Notes under the pieces: generated by a model
What the model saw: the letters and a program-made list of their open reading frames with translations, nothing else
Told to the model about the DNA's origin: nothing
Databases searched by the model: none
Translations under genes and position numbers: made by a program
Assembly: GCA_938074585.1 (NCBI GenBank)
Contig: CALJEW010000296.1
Location: forward strand, 1-6,290
DNA: 6,290 nucleotides
Direction of reading: 5' to 3'
Source: an uncultured Rhodospirillales bacterium
GTDB lineage: Bacteria; Pseudomonadota; Alphaproteobacteria; Rhodospirillales; Casp-alpha2
Part shown: one piece after another, positions 1-6,138 of the stretch
How positions within the stretch are numbered: position 1 is the stretch's first letter
Layout of the letters: every line of letters starts with the position of its first letter

Positions 1-1733
1 ATTTCGCATCTTTAAAAAAAGAGGCCTCCTTATCAGGCAATTCAGAATTAGATGTCCACGTCAACTGGATTGATTACGCGGGCCTTGGAATCTCTAGCCC
101 ATCTGCACTAATGGAGAAAGCAATTGCCGCGCTCCAGACGGTTGGAATGGAGGGGGAGATTTTTGACATGGGAATACGCCGAGTTATTGACCCTGATAAA
201 AATCCAAAATTAGCTGCCGGTATTTTAGATGTACGAAAAACATTTAAGCAAAGCCTTAAAGATCCTATTATTGCCGATTTAGTCCAAGTTTTTGACCATG
301 ATTCCTATAACGACAATGCATCTGTTGCAGAGAATATCCTGTTTGGAACACCGAAGGGGAAAGACTTCCAGATTGATAATTTAAGCCAACATTCATATGT
401 CATTGAAGTTCTTGAAAAAGTTGGGTTGACCAACGATTTTCTGGACATGGGGTTATCCATAGCTACTTTAACCGTTGATTTATTTAAAGACCTCCCCCCC
501 GGCCACGAGTTTTTTGAACGCTTCAGTTTCATTGAAGAAGACGCACTAGCAGAAGTCCAGCGCATTTCTATGTTAGCTGCAAATAAAGGCGTCCAGAATC
601 TTGAATCAGATGATAGAAAACAACTTACAGCCCTTCCGTTCAAACTCATTGTCGCCAAGCACCGGCTTGATCTAATTGATGATAAAATGAAAATTTTGAT
701 ACTCAAAGCACGCAATACTTTTGCCGAAGGTTTGCCTGAAGAATTATCCAATTCTATCGAATTTTTCGATGCCACAAAGTACAATTCATCGAGTAGCATT
801 CTAGACAATGCTTTATTTGGAAAAATTTTCAGCGACAAGTCCGACAGCGATATAAAAGTGGGAGATTTGATCACACGTATAATTTCTGAACTTGGATTGC
901 GAAATGCCGTTCTCGAAGAAGGTCTTGGATATGATGTTGGCGTTGGTGGCAAGCGATTAACCCAAGCCCAACGTCAAAAAATCGGTATCGCCCGTGGCTT
1001 GCTTAAAAATTCACAAATAATGATTATTAACAATGCCATAGCAACCCTACCTAAATCAGATCAAAACAACGTAATGAATGCCGTTAAGTTGGCGACTAAA
1101 GATAGGGGATTAGTGTGGATTACCGACGATGAAGAAAGTATTACAAACTTTGATATTATATTGGCTACATCAGCTGGACGTATCAATGAACACAAAGAAA
1201 ATGGGGGCAAACCCACAAGTGCTCCCGCCAAACAAGAATCCGAAAAATCGTCAGAGCTCGGTGATGAAGTTGGGCTGTTTGCTGGCATCCCCTTCTTTGC
1301 AAACTTGGATCGCTCGACATTAAAATTATTGGCCTTTACCAGTGAAAGAAAAGTATTAAAACCCAAAGAAGTTCTTTTCAATCAAGGTGATACCGGTGAT
1401 GCAGCATATGTCATTGCTGAAGGTGAATGCGATATTATGGTCACAACGGCAACGGGACCAATAAAAATTGCAAGCTCATCAACGGGCGATGTTATTGGGG
1501 AATTGGCTTTATTGTGTGATGCACCCCGTACAGCTACTATCCAAGCCACCGGTTACGTAACCGTATTACGAGTTTCCAAAGATGTCTTTTTGCAATTAAT
1601 TAACGATAATCCGGAAATAAGTGCCCATTTAACTAGGATTATTGCTAGCCGACTTGAAAAAACAATGCGTGGAATTAGTGGTCCAGCAACCCCACCAATC
1701 CATCAGGACGTTGCAGGGTCTCCTTCTATATAG
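1..1733 (+). CDS. ABC-type ATPase-like protein with C-terminal cyclic-nucleotide-binding domain (5' partial)
   Basis: The reading frame is open from the first complete codon at base 3, so the gene starts upstream; the ATG at 111 is internal and has conserved-looking sequence before it. Counting from base 3, 576 residues are visible. Residues about 73-157 and 232-315 form a diverged internal repeat (FDxxxYN...NxLFG). An ABC signature region follows: VGGKRLTQAQRQK (signature LTQAQ at 319-323 instead of LSGGQ), a Walker B-like IMIINN (339-344, Asp and Glu both replaced by Asn), and WITDD where the switch His is expected (Asp at 375). No Walker A is visible. After a Ser/Pro/Glu-rich linker, residues about 425-555 form a CNB domain with a phosphate-binding cassette GELALLCDAPRTA (Glu500, Arg509). 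A membrane-spanning ABC domain probably lies upstream (inference). Hydrolysis looks doubtful; nucleotide sensing looks plausible. The substrate is unknown; lipid transport is suggested only by the neighbouring genes. Confidence 0.82.
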   Translation, partial: FASLKKEASLSGNSELDVHVNWIDYAGLGISSPSALMEKAIAALQTVGMEGEIFDMGIRRVIDPDKNPKLAAGILDVRKTFKQSLKDPIIADLVQVFDHDSYNDNASVAENILFGTPKGKDFQIDNLSQHSYVIEVLEKVGLTNDFLDMGLSIATLTVDLFKDLPPGHEFFERFSFIEEDALAEVQRISMLAANKGVQNLESDDRKQLTALPFKLIVAKHRLDLIDDKMKILILKARNTFAEGLPEELSNSIEFFDATKYNSSSSILDNALFGKIFSDKSDSDIKVGDLITRIISELGLRNAVLEEGLGYDVGVGGKRLTQAQRQKIGIARGLLKNSQIMIINNAIATLPKSDQNNVMNAVKLATKDRGLVWITDDEESITNFDIILATSAGRINEHKENGGKPTSAPAKQESEKSSELGDEVGLFAGIPFFANLDRSTLKLLAFTSERKVLKPKEVLFNQGDTGDAAYVIAEGECDIMVTTATGPIKIASSSTGDVIGELALLCDAPRTATIQATGYVTVLRVSKDVFLQLINDNPEISAHLTRIIASRLEKTMRGISGPATPPIHQDVAGSPSI

Positions 1734-1750
1734 GCTTGTTATTTAATCGG

Positions 1751-1785
1751 GTCCAAACATCCAAAATTATGGATGTGGTTTGAAC
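1751..1785 (+). terminator. Weak hairpin after the ABC-CNB gene, possible terminator
   Basis: Eighteen bases after the stop codon, CATCC (1758-1762) can pair with GGATG (1771-1775) around an AT-rich 8-base loop. After a 3-base bulge the stem continues with CAAA (1754-1757) against TTTG (1779-1782). No T-run follows, so it is not a classical intrinsic terminator. Its position is the main reason to list it. Confidence 0.25.
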
Positions 1786-2152
1786 TTAAATTCAAATGTC
1801 GTAATCATGGATTTTGGCCCTGTTTTAGTATCTCTGATGGAACCGGGAACTATCATTGAGCAACAGGTCCTCAAAGAAACAACCATTCGCTTAGAAGATG
1901 CCACACGAAAATCAGCTTCCTTAGTCAGCTTGGGCAATGAATCCTATGGCATTTGTAATCAAAACTTACATTACAAATGGCGGAACCCAAACCGTTATTA
2001 ATAACTTAAGCTTCCTCTTGTAAGAGCCAATTTTTGTAAGCAATGCTCAAAAAAACCTATCAGAGAAAGTAACTTTTGATTTTTATTCAATCTCAGAAGG
2101 GAATTCTAAAACATACGTAAATGAAGTTAAAAAGAGATGGAAGTTAAATTAA
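1780..2152 (+). pseudogene. Possible decayed small gene or coding-like remnant in the 503 bp gap
   Basis: The 1734-2236 gap has no convincing gene. A TTG-started frame at 1780-2001 would encode 73 residues of no family I recognise. From about 1937 another + frame becomes protein-like: 28 codons starting MNPMAFVIK, a TAA at 2021-2023, then 42 more sense codons (including SEKVTFDFYSISEGNS) to a TAA at 2150-2152. The pattern could be one small gene broken by a frameshift near 1937 and a nonsense codon at 2021. It could equally be chance open frames in AT-rich DNA. No good ribosome binding site precedes the TTG, whose codon lies in the arm of the hairpin after the ABC gene. No function is assigned. 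Confidence 0.2.
1994..2005. repeat. 12 bp perfect palindrome GTTATTAATAAC
   Basis: GTTATTAATAAC is identical to its reverse complement. It lies in the gap between the ABC-CNB gene and hpnN, more than 200 bp upstream of hpnN. It could be a binding site for a dimeric regulator. In AT-rich DNA a 12-mer like this may also arise by chance, and no second copy was noticed. Confidence 0.3.
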
Positions 2153-2196
2153 CTGTATAAGCCTATTGAACATAGATTCAGAGCTATGGCACACAC

Positions 2197-2225
2197 TTGG
2201 TCTATAGCCTATAGAGCACTATAAT
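2197..2225 (+). promoter_or_regulatory. Sigma70-type promoter of hpnN
   Basis: A perfect -10 hexamer TATAAT (2220-2225) is preceded at the ideal 17 bp spacing by TTGGTC (2197-2202), which keeps the important TTG of the -35 consensus. Transcription would start near 2231-2233, only about 4-6 bases before the hpnN ATG at 2237. This implies a nearly leaderless message, or a start codon slightly further in. The -10 match is strong and the -35 match is partial. Confidence 0.6.
2201..2215. promoter_or_regulatory. Operator-like palindrome in the hpnN promoter spacer
   Basis: TCTATAGCCTATAGA is a perfect inverted repeat with 7 bp arms around a single central C. It overlaps the last two bases of the -35 hexamer and fills most of the spacer up to the -10. 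A dimeric regulator bound here would block RNA polymerase, or could remodel the spacer as MerR-type activators do. No regulator gene is in the window, and the identity of any binding protein is unknown. Confidence 0.4.
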
Positions 2226-2236
2226 CGCAGATAGAG

Positions 2237-4852
2237 ATGAAAGGGCTGAGCGCTTTGTTGCATTCATTAGATGTTGCATATACAAAATTTTTGGGACGCT
2301 GGACCCATTGGGTTTCTGCTAAGCCTTGGGTTGTCGTTATTGCAGCCCTTGGTCTGACCATTGGAAGCTTACAGTATTTAAGCCAAAATATCGCCATTGA
2401 TACATCAACCGGCGACATGCTGTCCGATAAACTTGATTTTCGTAAATTTAACAGTGAAATGGATGCTGCGTTTCCACAGTTTTCAGATAACTTACTTGTT
2501 GTTATAGATGGGGAATCGATTGATTTAGCTGATCAAGCAGCACTTAATTTAGCAGAGGCCATGCGGACAAAACCAAAAGTATTTGGAAGCATTTATGATT
2601 TAGCCGGAGAAGAATTCTTCAAAACAAACGGCTTATTGTATCTCGATATTGATGAGTTATACGAACTCAGCGATAAATTGGCAGAATCACAACCTTTTTT
2701 GGCATCTTTATGGCGCGACCCAAGCTTGCGCGGGTTGTTCGATCTTTTAGGCAAAGCCATGGATGCATCGAAAGCATCAAAAGCCAGCACACCTATTGAA
2801 ATTACCTTGTTATTAGACCGTATTCGCACCATTGCTGAAGCACAAAGCCATAGTAAATTCTCTGAGTTATCATGGCGTGAAATAATGCAGGGGACTGACA
2901 CAGGAGGGAATGCAAAACGTCGTTTTTTGTTGATCCAACCCGCTCTTGATTTTGGCTCCCTGCAGCCCGCATCTGATGCCATGGACGGTATCAGAGACTT
3001 GGTTGAAAAATTAAAATTAACTAAGGACAATGGCCTTCTTGTTCGCCTTAGTGGTTCAGCAGCGCTTGAACAAGAAGAACTTGAAAGCGTCGAACAGGGC
3101 ATGGGAACGGCTAGCATTTTATCGTTCGTGCTGGTGATAGGTTTATTAATGGTCGGGTTACGCCGGGGGTGGCTAGTTATCAGCTGTTTAATCACCTTGG
3201 TAATGGGGCTAATTTGGACCGGGGCATTTGCTATTCTAGCACTGGGTTCGCTTAATTTAATCTCGGTTGCTTTTGCTGTTCTATTCATCGGCCTTAGCGT
3301 TGATTTTGGCATCCATTACGCACTTCGTTACCAAGAAGGCATTTCTCGTGGACAAAACGCCAAAGAGGCTCTGACGAGTGCTGCTCATAGCGTTGGTGGT
3401 GCCTTAACATTGTCAGCTATTGGCGCTGCCATAGCTTTTTACTCGTTCCTACCAACCGATTACAACGGATTGGCTGAATTAGGCATGATTGCCGGAACCG
3501 GTATGTTCATAGCCTTTTTGGCAAATATCACCCTTCTACCCGCGTTGCTTGTACTCAGGCCCTTGCAACCGACACAGGGTAAAAGAACCAAGGTCCGAAG
3601 CCTAATCCTTCAACGGATCATAGTCACAAATGCGAAAACAATAACTTGGAGCTTTATTCTCGCCGCTGCTGTTGCCCTATTTGCAGTTCCAAACGTCGTC
3701 TTTGACTTTGATCCTCTAAATTTAAAAAACCGCCAAACAGAATCAATGGCAACATTAATCGATTTAATGTCAGATAGTCGTACAAGCCCGTACACAATTG
3801 ATATACTTGGTAAAAATTTAAAAGAAAGTCAGCATTTAGCCAAACTTTTATCAGCCCTAGATGAAGTATATAGCGCTGAAACCATTGCCGATTACGTACC
3901 CCAAAATCAGGACGAAAAATTAGACATCATTATGTCCATGGCTTTATTCTTATCACCTGCATTCAGCGCTACCCCAATAGCAGCTCCATCCCTTAAAGAC
4001 CAACAAGCTTCAGTGAACCGTTTTATTGAAAAGTTAAAATCCAGCAGCACTCCTTCAAACCAGAAAAGTGCCAATGGGTTGGCTTCAAACCTCGCAAAAG
4101 TGAGTTCAACAGAAACGGGTATCTTAGAATTTGAACAACGGCTATTAATTCATTTACCCGCACAATTGAGCTCTCTAAAAACCTCACTAAAAGCAAGCGC
4201 AGTCACGCAAGCAGAGTTACCTAAATCTTTATTGGAGCGTAAAATAGCCAAAGATGGGCAAGTTAAGATTGAGGTCTTTCCGAAACACGACCTTTCAGAT
4301 CGTGTTCGCCTTACTCAATTCGTTAATGCAGTTCGTACTTTGGCCCCAAAAGCAATTGGCGCCCCGGTTGTCATTTTGGAAGCAGGCCATGCCATTTTAG
4401 GCGCTTTTTACCAAGCTGGTATCTTATCTATAACCTTGATTATGATCATGTTATTTTTGATCTTTGGCCGCGTGCGCGATGTACTTTTGGTGTTTGCTCC
4501 GCTTGTATTAGCAGGGATATTCACCCTAGCAGCCAGCACTGTGTTTGGTTTAGCCTTCAACTTTGCCAATGTGATTGTATTGCCGCTGTTGTTTGGATTG
4601 GGCGTGGCAGGGGGGATTCATTTGGTTACACGTGCTGTAGGTGAGGAAACGGAAAATATACACTCATCAACACCCAGAGCCATATTATTTAGCGCCCTCA
4701 CCACCATGGGGTCGTTCGGATCCATTGCCTTATCCCAGCATCCTGGAACGGCCAGTATGGGATTATTATTAACGATAGCAGTCACGTTGACCTTGCTTTG
4801 TACATTAATCTTTTTACCAGCGCTTATGGCGTATGGGAAATCAGTTCGATAA
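2237..4852 (+). CDS. hpnN: HpnN, hopanoid-transport RND/MMPL-family inner-membrane protein
   Basis: HpnN proteins are proton-driven RND-superfamily transporters that move hopanoids from the inner toward the outer membrane. The 871 residues fit the family's size and duplicated layout: one membrane segment (about 31-48), a large periplasmic domain, five segments (292-308, 312-336, 341-363, 385-404, 412-440), then a second half with one segment (468-488), another periplasmic domain and five more (725-744, 748-770, 774-797, 815-833, 838-862). Family-like blocks include AAFPQFSDNLLVVIDG, FFKTNGLLYL, QPFLASLWRDPSLRGLF, GLSVDFGIHYALRYQE (Asp356 in TM4) and STPRAILFSALTTMGSFGS. The ATG at 2237 is the first in frame, with a TAA just upstream at 2222, but lacks a Shine-Dalgarno site. 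TTG at 2255, nine bases after AAAGGG, is an alternative start. The 3' end overlaps the convergent carrier gene by 12 bp. A generic MMPL lipid exporter is the main alternative. Confidence 0.88.
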   Translation: MKGLSALLHSLDVAYTKFLGRWTHWVSAKPWVVVIAALGLTIGSLQYLSQNIAIDTSTGDMLSDKLDFRKFNSEMDAAFPQFSDNLLVVIDGESIDLADQAALNLAEAMRTKPKVFGSIYDLAGEEFFKTNGLLYLDIDELYELSDKLAESQPFLASLWRDPSLRGLFDLLGKAMDASKASKASTPIEITLLLDRIRTIAEAQSHSKFSELSWREIMQGTDTGGNAKRRFLLIQPALDFGSLQPASDAMDGIRDLVEKLKLTKDNGLLVRLSGSAALEQEELESVEQGMGTASILSFVLVIGLLMVGLRRGWLVISCLITLVMGLIWTGAFAILALGSLNLISVAFAVLFIGLSVDFGIHYALRYQEGISRGQNAKEALTSAAHSVGGALTLSAIGAAIAFYSFLPTDYNGLAELGMIAGTGMFIAFLANITLLPALLVLRPLQPTQGKRTKVRSLILQRIIVTNAKTITWSFILAAAVALFAVPNVVFDFDPLNLKNRQTESMATLIDLMSDSRTSPYTIDILGKNLKESQHLAKLLSALDEVYSAETIADYVPQNQDEKLDIIMSMALFLSPAFSATPIAAPSLKDQQASVNRFIEKLKSSSTPSNQKSANGLASNLAKVSSTETGILEFEQRLLIHLPAQLSSLKTSLKASAVTQAELPKSLLERKIAKDGQVKIEVFPKHDLSDRVRLTQFVNAVRTLAPKAIGAPVVILEAGHAILGAFYQAGILSITLIMIMLFLIFGRVRDVLLVFAPLVLAGIFTLAASTVFGLAFNFANVIVLPLLFGLGVAGGIHLVTRAVGEETENIHSSTPRAILFSALTTMGSFGSIALSQHPGTASMGLLLTIAVTLTLLCTLIFLPALMAYGKSVR

Positions 4853-5482
4853 AAGCGAATCAGTTTTAGCGTTTAAGAGAGAAATCAGGCCGGCAACACC
4901 GACATTTTTAAGGACAGAACGGTATTCAGAGCGTTTCCGGGCCAATTCACTAAACCCGGCATCAAATAAAACGTCAACAACCTGCCATTGCCCTTTAATT
5001 TCGCGAAAAACGTATATCAATGTCACACTTGAGGTATCTGGGTTAACAATTTGAGTTTCGACAAGTGTTGTTTTTTGTGGTCCCGGCTTTGTTCCAATTG
5101 TTTTAAACCGTTGTCCTGAAAAGCCATCAAACTGGGTTGCGTAGGTGGCAATAGTAAAGCGCGAAAAGGCAGATGTTAACTGGGTCTTTTCTTGGTCAGA
5201 TGTCCTTTTCCAAAAAGCACCTGATGCAATCTGGATCATCACTTGCATGGAAAAGACGTGAGATAAAACAGGTTCAAGTTTTTTATATCGTCCCAAAATA
5301 CCAAGCTGATCCGCATCTTTCATGACAGATAAAAGAACACCATGAAATTGCTCAACTTGAGTGTAGGGGGGCGGTTCACTCGCGTTGACTTGAAAAGGTT
5401 CTGAAAGCGCCAGAAAAAGAAGTAAAAAACCGAACACGAATTGAGCAATTGATTGAATTTGTGGGGCTAAGCGTTTTATCAT
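4841..5482 (-). CDS. HpnM/MlaC-family periplasmic lipid-binding protein, downstream copy
   Basis: The 213-residue product belongs to the MlaC/Ttg2D/HpnM family of soluble periplasmic carriers that bind phospholipid-like molecules between inner and outer membrane. A Sec signal peptide is clear: MIKR, a hydrophobic core to about residue 27, and a likely cleavage after QVNA (34). Family features are VMKDADQLGILGRYKKLEPVL (about 53-73), the IASGAFW segment (85-91), YATQFDGFSGQRF (114-126), the LVETQIV strand (140-146) and the C-terminal GQWQVVDVLFDAGFSELARKRSEY block (164-187). It follows the related upstream gene by 20 bp, almost certainly in one operon. Its own Shine-Dalgarno is poor, with a 7-base T-run directly before the ATG, so translational coupling is likely. 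Ala175 and Phe177 replace the Gly-Gly-Ile order of its paralog (DAGFSEL against DGGISEL). Next to hpnN, an HpnM assignment is more likely than Mla-pathway MlaC, but it is not proven. Confidence 0.85.
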   Translation of the reverse strand: MIKRLAPQIQSIAQFVFGFLLLFLALSEPFQVNASEPPPYTQVEQFHGVLLSVMKDADQLGILGRYKKLEPVLSHVFSMQVMIQIASGAFWKRTSDQEKTQLTSAFSRFTIATYATQFDGFSGQRFKTIGTKPGPQKTTLVETQIVNPDTSSVTLIYVFREIKGQWQVVDVLFDAGFSELARKRSEYRSVLKNVGVAGLISLLNAKTDSLLSN

Positions 5483-5502
5483 AAAAAAACCAGACTTTCT
5501 AG

Positions 5503-6138
5503 TTATTGAGCTGTTTTTACATTCAATAATTCGTTGGATTTATTATCCATCAAACCAATTAACCCAATAGCACCTTCATTTTTTAAAATTTGATGATATT
5601 CAGATCGTTTTACCTTTAACTCACTAATACCGCCATCAAGTACAACATCAATGATTCGCCAAACATCTTTAAATTTACGTGTAACATATATGATTTCGAT
5701 GCGTTTTTTATCTGATTTCACAAGATCAGTCATAACAAGGATTGTTTTTGATGGGCCCGGCATATTTCTTTGATGTTCAAAAAATTCGCCACTATATCCA
5801 TCAAATAATGTAGCAAGGGTCAAAATACTTAACCGGCGAAAGGATTGCGTTGCCTTTAACCGGGAGGCATGATCAGTCGTGCTCCAATGTGCCCCAACAG
5901 CAATTTGCGTCATAATCTGAAAATGAAAAGCCATATCTAATGTTGGTTCTAATTTCTTAAATCGTTGAGCAACACTTAAGGAATCTGCCACTTTCATGAC
6001 ATTTACCAAGCTGTCTTGAAATATTGCGACAATCGCTTCAGGAGATTTACCCCCTCCAGCAAAAACAGATACAGGGGCACTTACACCGACAACCAATATG
6101 GTGAATGCCCCCAGCAATAACCCTCTAATACTTTTCAT
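5503..6138 (-). CDS. HpnM/MlaC-family periplasmic lipid-binding protein, upstream copy
   Basis: This 211-residue exported protein is the first gene of the two-gene unit. The frame stays open to 6276, but the ATG at 6138 is preferred. It has a good Shine-Dalgarno (GAGGG at 6143-6147, 4 bases away) and begins a textbook signal peptide: MKSIR, a hydrophobic core, likely cleavage after SVFA (residue 27). The longer form would put 46 hydrophobic, cysteine-containing residues in front of that signal. Family blocks are VMKVADSLSVAQRFKKLEP (47-65), IAVGAHW (79-85), ATLFDGYSGEFF (109-120), ILVMTDLV (133-140) and VWRIIDVVLDGGISELKVKRSEY (159-181). By hand alignment without gaps it shares about 45% of mature residues with its neighbour, so the pair is an old duplication. 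A role in hopanoid or phospholipid trafficking with HpnN is inferred from the family and location. Confidence 0.85.
   Translation of the reverse strand: MKSIRGLLLGAFTILVVGVSAPVSVFAGGGKSPEAIVAIFQDSLVNVMKVADSLSVAQRFKKLEPTLDMAFHFQIMTQIAVGAHWSTTDHASRLKATQSFRRLSILTLATLFDGYSGEFFEHQRNMPGPSKTILVMTDLVKSDKKRIEIIYVTRKFKDVWRIIDVVLDGGISELKVKRSEYHQILKNEGAIGLIGLMDNKSNELLNVKTAQ

Noticed and set aside
305..952. Long minus-strand open frame opposite the ABC-CNB gene
   Set aside because: Its translation is Ser/Arg-rich without domain features, it lies fully within a recognisable gene on the other strand, and it is a shadow frame.
111..1733. ABC-CNB gene starting at ATG 111
   Set aside because: The frame is open to the left edge with protein-like sequence before 111, and the ABC core lacks its Walker A, so the gene almost certainly begins upstream.
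2012..2035. CTCTT-GT-AAGAG inverted repeat followed by a T-run as an intrinsic terminator
   Set aside because: The 2-base loop is sterically too small, the stem is short and AT-rich, and the T-run is not adjacent to it.
2187..2202. Sigma54-type promoter (TGGCAC followed by TTGGTC)
   Set aside because: TGGCAC matches the -24 element, but at the required spacing the -12 element reads TGGT instead of TTGC and lacks the essential C. The sigma70 reading with TATAAT is better.
2593..3312. Minus-strand open frame of 239 codons opposite hpnN
   Set aside because: It is antisense to well-conserved HpnN coding sequence, with no recognisable motifs or ribosome binding site.
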